The notes under the pieces were generated by a model, which was given only the letters and a program-made list of their open reading frames with translations, had not been told where the DNA came from and did no database searches. Positions 8,687-17,686 of a DNA stretch of 58,376 nucleotides are shown here, piece after piece (within the stretch, counting starts at the first letter, position 1; the number at the start of each line of letters is the position of its first letter). The DNA lies in contig JAFGOE010000021.1 in the NCBI GenBank assembly GCA_016926625.1, forward strand, positions 1 to 58,376, read 5' to 3'. The stretch comes from Candidatus Zhuqueibacterota bacterium (lineage in GTDB: Bacteria; Zhuqueibacterota; Zhuqueibacteria; Thermofontimicrobiales; Thiofontviventaceae). A program made the position numbers and the translations under genes.

Positions 8687-8883
8687 AGAGGTACACTCCT
8701 CTGCGACGACGGCCCATCTGATGACAGTACCGTATGATTTCTTGATCCGTGATTTCTCCGATGGATGATTACGAGAGGGAAATGAAATCCTCTTCAGGTT
8801 GAATCTTAAACAGACTGCCCGCAATTTGCGCTGGCGAGATAATCATGTCGGTTTGTCCATACCTGCCCCGTTGTTGATATACA

Positions 8884-8926
8884 AAAAGCATCATTCACTT
8901 TTTTTTATAAAATGAACAATGCTTTT
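8884..8926. terminator. Probable bidirectional terminator
   Basis: An imperfect 18-bp hairpin: arm AAAAGCATCATTCACTTT at 8884-8901 pairs with AAAATGAACAATGCTTTT at 8909-8926. It has A/T runs on both sides and lies between the converging metH-rubredoxin and thioesterase transcripts. The remaining spacer (8687-8883) shows nothing recognisable apart from a short AGAGG/CCTCT stem near 8690. Confidence 0.6.
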
Positions 8927-8957
8927 AAAAAATCGAACGTTCTCCGGTAGTTATGGA

Positions 8958-9416
8958 TCAGCTATGCCAGTGTTTACGCTCCGGTTCCCATGTCTCCTGA
9001 ATCGCTTTCGGTGGTCTTACCACAATGGCTTCGCACTCTGCTGTCACTGTTCCATCCGATTTCATCAGCCTGGCTGCGACCTTTGCGCTTTTTCCACCTT
9101 CGCGGATGATCCAACTGAACACTTTCAACGGTGTCTCAGTCGGCGTGACGGTTTTATAAGTGATGTTCAGGTTAAGCGTCACGAACAAATTGTCGATATT
9201 ACCGTCCAGCATTATGGCACGCCCTGCGGATTCATCAAGGACAGCAGCGATGATCCCGCCGTGCACTATGCCTGGATACCCGTTAAAATATTCGGGAAAC
9301 GTGACGGTGCATTCTACTCTTTTCTCTTCATAATTATCAAACCATTCCAATTTGAGCCCGTGATCATTTTCCCTGCCGCATAAGAAACACGTTCTTGAAG
9401 TGGGTTGCTTCTTCAT
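8958..9416 (-). CDS. PaaI-type hotdog-fold thioesterase
   Basis: A 152-residue single hotdog-domain protein. The stretch PGIVHGGIIAAVLDESAGRA is the classic PaaI/4HBT helix motif with the catalytic-region HGG and Asp/Glu. The N-terminal CFLCGREN with GLKL is common in a PaaI subgroup. Members hydrolyse acyl-CoA or related thioesters; the substrate is unknown. The start was chosen at MKKQPTS, 6 nt after GGAG; two earlier in-frame ATGs lie 6 and 12 nt upstream. It is the last gene of a leftward operon, 27 nt behind the DUF6599-type gene. Confidence 0.85.
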   Translation of the reverse strand: MKKQPTSRTCFLCGRENDHGLKLEWFDNYEEKRVECTVTFPEYFNGYPGIVHGGIIAAVLDESAGRAIMLDGNIDNLFVTLNLNITYKTVTPTETPLKVFSWIIREGGKSAKVAARLMKSDGTVTAECEAIVVRPPKAIQETWEPERKHWHS

Positions 9417-9443
9417 CGTCATCTCCATCTGCTTAACGGTTTT

Positions 9444-10358
9444 TTAATTTGCCGTGATCGCTCGGTACAAATCCTTCATGAGGGGTACACCTGAATCGAT
9501 CGCAGGCAAATCGATGACACCGTAAAGATATGAATTATACACTGCAAAGATCACCCTGTCGTGATACGGGATCTCACCCGTCACTGCCGAGACAGAATCG
9601 ATGCTTACATCTCCGAGCAGAGCACCTCGGTTGGATATATAGGATTTGAAATCTTCCATCGTGCGTTGTGCGATATCAAATGAATCACAAAGAACGACGA
9701 ACGCTTTGACCTCGTTCTGACCCAGTTTGTACTTTGCTTCGAGTCCTCTGGGCAAAAATTTATGACCCAGCATGGCTTCTGAAATATACTTCTGCGTGCG
9801 CTGAACGACCCCCTTCTCTGGAAGTAATCGTAGGAGTCCAGGAAATGTTTTCTCCGCATCGATCTTACGTTCGATCTCCGTGGCGGCTCGAAGCATGAGT
9901 TTCTTCATCATGTCATCCGAATCACTCGAGTTCAAATCGACGACATACTGTCCATGATAAAGCCGTATGTAATAATCCGAAATGATTGCATCCGTGCCGA
10001 CTGCAACGGTTGCGTCCTGGGGGTTTCGGAAATTCGAATAGACACCGAACGCGTTCAACGCGTTGCCCATATCATAGATGTCGATCGTAAGCGACTGATC
10101 TAAGCTGTTTAAAAACGTTACCGTAATCAACTTCTGAAAGTCATACGCGAGATATAATTCGGCACTGCCGTTAATATATTCGAATAAATTATGAGGTTTA
10201 AAATAATGAGGTTCCCCATCTTGATACCAGTCGCTTCCCGTTTCCATTACGGGAAGTAAAGATTTTAGATCATCAGTGCTGGCTGCGTCCGTGTTCATCG
10301 AGAATAGTATCGACATGGATAGTATCCACATCATCAAGTATCGTCTTCGTGTAGTCAT
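9444..10358 (-). CDS. DUF6599-like secreted protein
   Basis: A 304-residue protein with a signal peptide (basic TTRRR, then hydrophobic residues to about Ala26). The mature part begins near a glycine/tyrosine-rich segment (FKPHNLFEYINGSAELYL) that is typical of DUF6599 proteins, which are of unknown function. No catalytic motif is recognised. It should be periplasmic or lipid-free extracytoplasmic. The ribosome site AGGA precedes the ATG by about 6 nt. It sits 9 nt after the aldo/keto reductase stop, so both are probably made together, and both are exported (Sec here, Tat there). Confidence 0.7.
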   Translation of the reverse strand: MTTRRRYLMMWILSMSILFSMNTDAASTDDLKSLLPVMETGSDWYQDGEPHYFKPHNLFEYINGSAELYLAYDFQKLITVTFLNSLDQSLTIDIYDMGNALNAFGVYSNFRNPQDATVAVGTDAIISDYYIRLYHGQYVVDLNSSDSDDMMKKLMLRAATEIERKIDAEKTFPGLLRLLPEKGVVQRTQKYISEAMLGHKFLPRGLEAKYKLGQNEVKAFVVLCDSFDIAQRTMEDFKSYISNRGALLGDVSIDSVSAVTGEIPYHDRVIFAVYNSYLYGVIDLPAIDSGVPLMKDLYRAITAN

Positions 10359-10367
10359 AGGAATTCC

Positions 10368-11531
10368 TTATGCTAATAATTTGTTTATGTTACGCATCCT
10401 TTCCGTAAGGTTAATGCCGTTGACGCACGTCACGCTGCACTCGTCGCAAAGCATACATTTTGATGCATGAAAATCAGCCTTTATTTCAGCAAAATTGGCA
10501 CGGGCAAATTCCTGATCACGGTAACCTTCGTAGTACATATAACATCGGTTTAACTCAGGAATATCTACTCCGTAGGGACACTGGTCTTTACACGCATTGC
10601 AGCCAGTGCAATATTTCCCCTTTATTGCCTTACCATAATGGTATAGTGTCTTTCTGTCGTTCCAGCCTAATTTGCTGTTCATAACCTGGAAATCTTCGTT
10701 CAGTTCGTCGAATGTCAAAATGCCCGGTATCGTGGTATGAACATTCGGATTCTGCAGAACCCATTTCAGTGCAGCCTGGTGGGGACTGATATTGCCCATC
10801 TCTTTGGTTTCGTATCCACCGGCCTGCGTCTTCATGGCGACGATCCCTATTCCCGCATCCGTGGCTTCCTTAATCGCTTTGGTCAGTGCTTCCTCTCGCT
10901 GGAAATTATAGGCTACCAGTATGACATCCCAGAATTTATCCTTCGCTGCCTGGCTTAACAGTGTCGCTTCGTTGGAGTGAGTTGAAAAGCCGATGAATCG
11001 TGCTTTGCCCTCTTTCTTAAACTGCTCGTACAGTTTCATGTAGTCTTCATTTTGAATCACATCGATGCTCCGGGCAGCATGCATATAGAGTACGTCCACA
11101 TAATCCATTTGCAAGCGTTTCAGGCTTGTCTCGAGATCGGATTTCATGTTCTCGATTGAACTGATCTTTAATTTTGTACACACAAATGCATCCTTGCGAC
11201 GACCTTTTAAAACTTCGCCCACCATTCTCTCGTTGTTACCTCCCTGGTAACCATGGGCTGTATCAACGAAGTTGATTCCAAGGTCGACCGCTTGCGCTAA
11301 AACTGCAGCGTCCGTAGTTCGCATGGCACCGAACCCGACAGCAGTGACCTTCATACCCGTTTTCCCCAGCGTTCTATACTCCAGAACGGGTTTGCTCTCC
11401 TCTTTGGTTTTGGAAGTCACCTGTTGTTGCTCAGATCGTTCGATATGCTGTAATAATGTATTGGCTACGAACCCACCTGCTACAATTTCAGAACTTTTTC
11501 TGATAAAATTGCGTCTGTCAATTTTGGACAT
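10368..11531 (-). CDS. Tat-exported aldo/keto reductase with C-terminal ferredoxin domain
   Basis: A 387-residue protein with three parts. A twin-arginine signal (DRRNFIRKSSE) lies at residues 5-15. An aldo/keto reductase barrel (about 50-300) carries the expected tetrad in DTAHGY (Asp, Tyr), CTKLK (Lys) and VLYMHAA (His). The C-terminal segment carries two cysteine clusters, CTGCNACKDQCP and CMLCDECSVTC, suited to 4Fe-4S centres. This layout is known in anaerobes. The enzyme probably transfers electrons between a carbonyl/alcohol pair and an iron-sulfur chain; its substrate is unknown. GAGGTCCAA precedes the ATG. It is first in a leftward operon with the DUF6599-like and thioesterase genes. 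Confidence 0.88.
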   Translation of the reverse strand: MSKIDRRNFIRKSSEIVAGGFVANTLLQHIERSEQQQVTSKTKEESKPVLEYRTLGKTGMKVTAVGFGAMRTTDAAVLAQAVDLGINFVDTAHGYQGGNNERMVGEVLKGRRKDAFVCTKLKISSIENMKSDLETSLKRLQMDYVDVLYMHAARSIDVIQNEDYMKLYEQFKKEGKARFIGFSTHSNEATLLSQAAKDKFWDVILVAYNFQREEALTKAIKEATDAGIGIVAMKTQAGGYETKEMGNISPHQAALKWVLQNPNVHTTIPGILTFDELNEDFQVMNSKLGWNDRKTLYHYGKAIKGKYCTGCNACKDQCPYGVDIPELNRCYMYYEGYRDQEFARANFAEIKADFHASKCMLCDECSVTCVNGINLTERMRNINKLLA

Positions 11532-11697
11532 TTGGACCTCACGGTTTAGTGATTATTTAATGTTGTTTAATTTTTTTTTCAATCGAAATGGATGTCGACT
11601 CCATTTAAATGACGTTCTGTACTCTTTGCCGATGTGACTATGGACAACGGGTCATCTGTTCTTTGCTGTCGCACCGATTCAGGCCAGGTTAGATGTC

Positions 11698-12600
11698 TCA
11701 GGTCACTGATGTTTTCACCTTAGCCACATGTTTTTCATACAAAATATGGATAAGCCCGTCTGCTAAACCAACCTGCGGGACGTAAATTTTCTTTATTTTA
11801 GCCTTCTTCATTACGGTCAGGTAGATCTCTGACGCCGGGAGTATCACATCGGCTCTGTCCGGACGCAGACCAAGTATCTTGATACGTTCTTCGAATGAAT
11901 ACTTACTGATCAAAGAATAGAGTTGTTCCAGTTTTTTCCTGGATAAGGGTCTATTCTCCCGTTGAAGAGAAATTCGAAATAGTTTATTGATATTGCCACC
12001 ACTTCCGATCGCGAATAATTCATCGATGTCCTTGGTTGCCGTTTTGAGCCATTTCGACATCTCATCCCAGTCGCTATCACTGACCAGTTTTTTAAGGAGC
12101 CTGACGGTACCTATTTTAAACGAATTAGACGTATTCACCTTACCTTTAGAAAATAGGGTGATCTCTGTACTACCACCTCCGACATCGATGTATAGATATG
12201 ATTTATTCGTATCCAGCAGATTTTCGATGTGATTCGAATAGATCAGTTCGGCTTCTTCTGAACCAGGAACGATGATCAGATCGATGCCGGTAATCTGCTT
12301 AATCTTATCTGCTATGGCAGACCCGTTTTCTGCCTCACGCATCGCCGATGTCGCGCACGCCATGTAATCCAATGGCTGATATGCGTCGATCAGATGCTGA
12401 AATCCAAGCATGGTCTTGATTAGTTTTTCTTCTTTTTCTTGCGAAATCACGTGCTGGCTGAACGCATCGTCTCCGAGACGTATAGGGATCCGAATCAGCG
12501 CATCTTTCTTGAAAAATGGTGCATCATAATCGCTCTGAAATACCTGTGTGAATAGTAGCCGTACCGCATTCGATCCGACATCGATAGCAGCAAATTTCAT
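11698..12600 (-). CDS. ppx: Exopolyphosphatase, Ppx/GppA family
   Basis: A 300-residue ASKHA-fold phosphatase. AAIDVGSNAVRLLF is the first phosphate loop, CATSAMREAENG the middle conserved segment and YIDVGGGSTEITLF the second phosphate loop. The family removes terminal phosphate from polyphosphate or from pppGpp. The short length means the extra C-terminal domain of E. coli Ppx is absent, as in many single-module relatives. I chose the ATG 9 nt after GGAG; another in-frame ATG abuts the GGAG. It is last in transcription order in the ppk1/CHAD/ParA neighbourhood, 184 nt beyond parA, so it may have its own promoter. The context favours polyphosphate over pppGpp as substrate. Confidence 0.9.
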   Translation of the reverse strand: MKFAAIDVGSNAVRLLFTQVFQSDYDAPFFKKDALIRIPIRLGDDAFSQHVISQEKEEKLIKTMLGFQHLIDAYQPLDYMACATSAMREAENGSAIADKIKQITGIDLIIVPGSEEAELIYSNHIENLLDTNKSYLYIDVGGGSTEITLFSKGKVNTSNSFKIGTVRLLKKLVSDSDWDEMSKWLKTATKDIDELFAIGSGGNINKLFRISLQRENRPLSRKKLEQLYSLISKYSFEERIKILGLRPDRADVILPASEIYLTVMKKAKIKKIYVPQVGLADGLIHILYEKHVAKVKTSVT

Positions 12601-12784
12601 CTGCTTCATCTCCGAATAGTTCGCATGTGATCAATTGTTATCAATTTTTGAGTCAACGCACCATCTGATGCGACCCATTGAATTGTCAGGCTTCCTATAT
12701 AAGAATTCAGATCTAATCCGCAAAGGCGACGTCTCTATATTTTAAGGTTTAAAAATTTAAATTCAAAGTATTTTTTTATAAATA

Positions 12785-13531
12785 TCATTCGAGGCACCTG
12801 CTTTTTATCTCGTGCCAGAGCTTTTTATAAGCGGATGTCGCATCGGATGTCGGATAAGTGAACACCACGGGTTCGCGACTCAATCCCATTCTTTCGATTT
12901 CTGCTCGATACGGAATGTACGCCTGCAACAGTTCCGGTGAATCGCTCAACCGTTCTTTCAGGATGTCCCTGTGCAATTTTTTCCTCTTCTCTACCATCGA
13001 GAAAAAAGCGAATATCTTATCGCTAGCGAACTTTTTCTTTTTGAAGAAAGCCCGTAGCTTTTCATATGTCCTCAATGATAACGTCGTTGGGATCAATGGT
13101 ACGAGGATATAATCCGCTGCATTGAAAATATTTTCAGAGACCAGTGTGATGTTCGGGGGACAGTCGATAAATATATGTTGATATTCATGTTTAAACGGCT
13201 CAAAGATAGCTTTGAGTTTACGTTTCGAATGTTTCATCTCGTTGAGTGCGAGATCTAAATTTCTGAACGACATATCGGATGGGAGTAAGTCTAAATTCGC
13301 ATAATCCGTGCCTTTGATATTTTCATCGATCGTTTTACCACCTTTCAGCAGCCTCTTCTTCTTAAATTTATTTTTTGCCTTGATCCTGAAATAAAACGAA
13401 GCAGAACCTTGCGGATCGATATCGATGATTAGCGTCTTTTCTCCTTCTGCCGCACATAGATAGGCAGTGTTAACCGTGGTCGCAGTTTTACCGACGCCGC
13501 CTTTTATACTGTATATTGCAAAAATTGCCAC
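12785..13531 (-). CDS. ParA/MinD-family ATPase within the polyphosphate cluster
   Basis: A 248-residue ParA-type ATPase. The deviant Walker A box KGGVGKTAT is at residues 10-18, with the family segment IDIDPQGSASFYF near 38 and the Walker B region HIFIDCPPN near 118. Such proteins bind nucleoid or membrane in the ATP form and position plasmids, chromosomes or protein cargo. No ParB gene or parS-like repeats are adjacent. The GTG start follows AAGGAG by 7 nt, and the gene begins 17 nt after the CHAD gene stop, so the two are surely cotranscribed. A lysine-rich patch (FKKKRLLKGGK, about residue 57-70) is unusual. The context suggests a role in placing or inheriting polyphosphate granules (inference). 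Confidence 0.88.
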   Translation of the reverse strand: MAIFAIYSIKGGVGKTATTVNTAYLCAAEGEKTLIIDIDPQGSASFYFRIKAKNKFKKKRLLKGGKTIDENIKGTDYANLDLLPSDMSFRNLDLALNEMKHSKRKLKAIFEPFKHEYQHIFIDCPPNITLVSENIFNAADYILVPLIPTTLSLRTYEKLRAFFKKKKFASDKIFAFFSMVEKRKKLHRDILKERLSDSPELLQAYIPYRAEIERMGLSREPVVFTYPTSDATSAYKKLWHEIKSRCLE

Positions 13532-13548
13532 TCGCTTGCTCCTTTACA

Positions 13549-15096
13549 TCATGATTGATCAAAAATATCTTCGAATAATTGGTTTGTCTCCTGATTGATG
13601 AATTCAGAGAATATCGATGAAAATGTTTCCCTGCACCGTAGTTGCTGATGGTGAAGATGGGTGATTAAACCGCCCATGGCCGCTGCCAGCAAATAGAACC
13701 GGTCATCCTGTTGATCCTCTTCCTTCAGAGCGGCCAATAATTTTCTCTGCTGTACCGAATAATCGTTGAAATCACCCAGTGTCCCCTGAATCGTCTTCAG
13801 GCGTTTCACCAGGACGTTGTAGTTTTCCTGCGGAAATAATGACGAGAAAAATTCGAGTAGGTAGCGAAGCTTTTTACATTGTATTCGCAGCTTGTGTAAT
13901 TTGTCATTGGGCGTGTTGTAATCAATTTTCTGACCGATTTTAACGAGTTTAGCATACCGGTGACGAATGACCTCCCCGGCCAGATCGATTACCGGTACCG
14001 CAGCCTGTATGAGTTCCGAATCATCCGCTGGCTGCGCCGATTCGAGAAAACGTTGCCACGATCCCATAAGTTCATCGTAAGCTGGACTATCCAGGTATTT
14101 TACCAGGCTGTCGTGTTCTTTTTTTCGCTCAGCTTTGAGGCGCTTGAAAAAGTTATCCAGTCCGTTCTGCAGTGATTCGGGAAGAATCTCCTTATATTGA
14201 TTTTCGTTCAGGAGATACACATCCAGATCCCTTAATCTGTTGGTCATGTTACCCAAAATCTTGAATTCTGCCCTGAATCGACTGCTGAGTTCAGGCAAGA
14301 ACAGGCCTTTGATTTGAGATAGGACGGACCGTGTCCTCCGTATAGAGACACGGTAATCGTGTAAAAATTCGGTATCGATATCGTTGCGAATGCCTTCTTC
14401 ATTCTGTCGCATAACGCTTAATAAGCTTTTTATAATCATTTTTACGGCGACATCGGACTGCATCGACGGGTCGAGACGAATGTCGATTTTTGAAGAATAG
14501 GCTCCCACTTCATACTGAAGCCTGTCGGCCATGCTTAAAAACAGATTTTTCGCTTTGCCGGCTACACCGCAGCTTTCGATAAATGAAACAAAGTCGGCAT
14601 GCTCCTCCGCATATCCTCGCACAGGCGAAATAGTGAGAGCGTACATCTCCTCCCGAAGCGGCGTATCACGATCAAACATCAACTCATGCAGTGCCACTCT
14701 GAGCACTGTCTTTTCGTCTTCGTTCAGGATCCGGATTCGCGTGACGTTCCTGACAAGATCTATCCGCTTAATCAATGCCCTCACATCGAGAATTTCGCTT
14801 AGTCTGTCTCTCAATGCTCCATCAGGGAGATCCCACCAGAATATAGAAGATTTGTCTATATTTATTTTTCTCGCCGCAATCGCTTGTTCGGAATCGATAT
14901 TACATAATTTTATTCTATCGACCTCCTGTTTCAATACGACATTATTCTGATACAACCGCCAATCGAACGTGTCATAATAGCATTCACTATTCTTTTCAGA
15001 ACCTTCAAGCATGGTCGAAAAATTATCCATGATTTTTTCTCTCACCGCCTGTAAATCGGTCCGCGCCTGAATGTTGTATGTTTCAATAGGTTGCAT
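13549..15096 (-). CDS. CYTH-like/CHAD domain protein (polyphosphate-binding)
   Basis: About 515 residues. The N-terminal ~190 resemble a diverged CYTH (triphosphate tunnel) domain: YYDTFDWRLYQNNVVLKQE is the usual second-strand motif, although the initial ExExK signature is not seen, so catalysis is doubtful. The C-terminal half (about 220-505) is a CHAD domain with conserved His/Arg/Lys motifs (LHDYRVSIRRTRS, RLRDLDVYL, HKLRIQCKKLRYLL). This basic helical fold binds inorganic polyphosphate and targets granules. I chose the ATG 8 nt after AAAGG; another lies 6 nt upstream. It stands between ppk1 (145 nt upstream) and the ParA-like gene (17 nt downstream), all leftward. Confidence 0.88.
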   Translation of the reverse strand: MQPIETYNIQARTDLQAVREKIMDNFSTMLEGSEKNSECYYDTFDWRLYQNNVVLKQEVDRIKLCNIDSEQAIAARKINIDKSSIFWWDLPDGALRDRLSEILDVRALIKRIDLVRNVTRIRILNEDEKTVLRVALHELMFDRDTPLREEMYALTISPVRGYAEEHADFVSFIESCGVAGKAKNLFLSMADRLQYEVGAYSSKIDIRLDPSMQSDVAVKMIIKSLLSVMRQNEEGIRNDIDTEFLHDYRVSIRRTRSVLSQIKGLFLPELSSRFRAEFKILGNMTNRLRDLDVYLLNENQYKEILPESLQNGLDNFFKRLKAERKKEHDSLVKYLDSPAYDELMGSWQRFLESAQPADDSELIQAAVPVIDLAGEVIRHRYAKLVKIGQKIDYNTPNDKLHKLRIQCKKLRYLLEFFSSLFPQENYNVLVKRLKTIQGTLGDFNDYSVQQRKLLAALKEEDQQDDRFYLLAAAMGGLITHLHHQQLRCRETFSSIFSEFINQETNQLFEDIFDQS

Positions 15097-15241
15097 ATTC
15101 ATTACCTTTACAACGACTTGATGGGCGATAAATCCATAGCTGCACTGCTTATACTCCTGGCTATTAATGAGAACACCATGTTACCAATCTAATGCATGGA
15201 AGATATCAGATATTCCTGAACATGCTCATTCGTTTTCCAGC

Positions 15242-17323
15242 TCATGTTTTGGCGGGTGTTGAATTCAATTTTTCCAGAAACGTGTAGATATCCTCCTGGG
15301 CTCGACATTTTCTCAGTGATTTGGTCTTCTGATATTGATTGTCACGTGATTTATTGATAATTCGGGCTTTCGTATTATCCTTGAACTGGATGTTGAAAAG
15401 TTCTTTGAGCTCCTGCTGAATCATCGGATCGTAGATCGGAGCAGCGACTTCCACGCGATTGTCGAGGTTTCGCACCATCAAATCGGCTGAGGATATATAG
15501 AACAGTTCATTCCCATCGTTGCAAAATATGTAGATACGCGAATGCTCCAGATACTTATCGACGATGCTGATGATCTCGATGTTTTCACTCAATCCTTGTA
15601 CACCGGGGATCAAAGAACAGATGCCACGGACGATCATCTTTATCTTGACGCCGGCCTGGCTCGCTTTGTACAGTTTTTCCATAATTTTGGTGTCGACCAG
15701 ACTATTGATCTTAACGTAAATGTAGGCTTGCTTGCCTGCTTTTGCGTTTTTCATTTCGTTTTTGATGAGAAAATTTAATTTGGTTCTCATGTTTAGCGGA
15801 GCGACGAGCAGATGTTTATAATTATATGTTTTATAATTATTTTCGAGAAATTTAAACAGACGGTGCACTTCTCCCGTTATCTGATTATCCACTGTCAGCA
15901 GACCGTGATCAGCATAGATTTTGGCCGTGGATTCATTGAAATTACCGGTACCAATGTAGGCGTATTGAATCATTCCTTCATCTTCAATTCGATCGATAAG
16001 GCACAATTTAGAATGAACCTTTAAACCGGGGACACCGTCTAGTATTCGGACATTATAATCTTCAAGTTTCTGAGTCCATTCGATATTAGCCTCTTCATCG
16101 AACCGCGCTTGCAATTCGATCACTACGGTGACATCTTTCCCATTACGGCTCGCGTTTATCAAGGCATTGATGATACTTGAATTTCTGGCTAAACGGTACA
16201 GGGTCATTTTTATCCGTTTCACTTTTGGATCGATCGCAGCCTCTCTCAACAGGTCGATAATATGATGAAACGAATGGTACGGATAATATAATAAGATATC
16301 ATTTTCTTTGATCGCATCGAATATGCTGTTGTGTTGTTTGATCGTTCGATGCATGATATTGTTTTTAATTTTATACGACGGCAGATTAAGTTGCATCTGG
16401 GGGAATTTTATGAAATCGCGCGCGTTATGATATCTCCCGCCTGGTATCAAATTGTCAAAATCGCTTAGTTCTAATGAACGCAAAATGAAATCGAGTAAGT
16501 CGCGGGGTATGTTTCGGTCGTATACAAAGCGCACCGGCTGTCCCATTTTTCGTTGTTTTAATGATTTTGATATCTTCTCGAAAAAACTCTTGCGCACATC
16601 ATCATCAATTTCCAGTTCGGCATCGCGTGTCAGTTTTATCGTAAAGGCTTCTATTCTTTCGTGCTGAAAGTTTGCAAAAATATCTTTTAAGCCAAAGCGA
16701 ATGATATCATCCAACATAATGATATACCGCCGCTTATTAATGTTCGGTAGCAAGATGAACCTCGGCAGAATATTTGCCGGTAATTCGATGAGAGAATAAA
16801 GTGGTTTCTCTTCGGCAGTTGAACGCCATAGGTAAACGGCCAGATAGATCACCTGATTTTTCAAGTAAGGGAACGTGGGGATGTAATTCAACATCAATGG
16901 AACGAGGCGCGGTCTTACCTCAGCATCGAAGTAATTCTTTACGAATTCACTCTGTTCCCGGTTCAATTGCATCTCGTTGACAAAAAAGATGTGCTTACTT
17001 TCCAATTCTTTGGTTATGTCGGTGAATATGTTCTCGAATTTATCACGCTGAATGATCACGATACGCTGGATCTCATTTAATATTTCTCTCGGTGTCCCGT
17101 AAAGAATAGATTTTGCTTTTATTCCAGCATCGTGCATCCGCTTGATCGTTCCGACTCGCACACTGAAAAATTCGTCGAGATTGGATGAATAGATCCCTAA
17201 AAATTTGATTCGTTCGATCAGGGGAACGGATTTATCTGAGGCTTCCTGGAGCACTCGCTCATTGAATGACAGCCAGCTGATTTCCCTGTTGACGAATTTC
17301 TTTTCGTTTTTATTGGCACTCAT
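15242..17323 (-). CDS. ppk1: Polyphosphate kinase 1
   Basis: PPK1 polymerises the ATP gamma-phosphate into inorganic polyphosphate. The 693-residue length is normal. The N-terminal domain opens NREISWLSFNERVLQEA. The catalytic PLD-like core holds ARFDEEANIEW, the phospho-accepting His in GLKVHSKLCLI, and YIGTGNFNEST. The second C-terminal domain has YLEHSRIYIF and the SSADLMVRNLDNRVEV signature. It is the first gene of the leftward ppk1-CHAD-ParA-ppx group and the enzyme of synthesis opposite the exopolyphosphatase. The ribosome site (GACGTGAA) is weak. Confidence 0.96.
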   Translation of the reverse strand: MSANKNEKKFVNREISWLSFNERVLQEASDKSVPLIERIKFLGIYSSNLDEFFSVRVGTIKRMHDAGIKAKSILYGTPREILNEIQRIVIIQRDKFENIFTDITKELESKHIFFVNEMQLNREQSEFVKNYFDAEVRPRLVPLMLNYIPTFPYLKNQVIYLAVYLWRSTAEEKPLYSLIELPANILPRFILLPNINKRRYIIMLDDIIRFGLKDIFANFQHERIEAFTIKLTRDAELEIDDDVRKSFFEKISKSLKQRKMGQPVRFVYDRNIPRDLLDFILRSLELSDFDNLIPGGRYHNARDFIKFPQMQLNLPSYKIKNNIMHRTIKQHNSIFDAIKENDILLYYPYHSFHHIIDLLREAAIDPKVKRIKMTLYRLARNSSIINALINASRNGKDVTVVIELQARFDEEANIEWTQKLEDYNVRILDGVPGLKVHSKLCLIDRIEDEGMIQYAYIGTGNFNESTAKIYADHGLLTVDNQITGEVHRLFKFLENNYKTYNYKHLLVAPLNMRTKLNFLIKNEMKNAKAGKQAYIYVKINSLVDTKIMEKLYKASQAGVKIKMIVRGICSLIPGVQGLSENIEIISIVDKYLEHSRIYIFCNDGNELFYISSADLMVRNLDNRVEVAAPIYDPMIQQELKELFNIQFKDNTKARIINKSRDNQYQKTKSLRKCRAQEDIYTFLEKLNSTPAKT

Positions 17324-17686
17324 GGTTCACGTCGATGTCTTATGTTCTTTCTTTTCACACGTTATTTAAAATTTTACCCGACTAAACTCCGCTCGATAGA
17401 GGATGCGTAGTTTGATCAGTAAGAGTTTTATAGTAGATAAAGCGGCGCAAAAGAATTTCCAAACTTATTTCTTGTGATGATGCTCGGCATCCTTATGTTT
17501 TCAGCGCCGCTGTGCTTGTTTTTATGCGTTTTTCTATCATTGCAATGATTGACTTATGTGCCGCCCGTACTTTCATCAGCGCGCTGCCGGGGACTGAATC
17601 GAGTTAAAAAATACTAAACCATAATATATAAAAAAAATTAGTACATAGCAATGAAAAACGCATCACGCGCCAGATATGTCGGTCGC
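17324..17686. other. Intergenic region upstream of ppk1
   Basis: A 363-nt spacer that should contain the ppk1 promoter. I found no convincing -35/-10 pair on the minus strand. A perfect 14-bp palindrome, ATCATTGCAATGAT (17536-17549), could be a regulator site. No PHO-box-like direct repeats were recognised. Confidence 0.35.

Noticed and set aside
12785-13531. ParABS chromosome-partition locus
   Set aside because: No ParB gene, parS-like palindromes or gidAB/oriC neighbours are present; the gene is inside the polyphosphate cluster.
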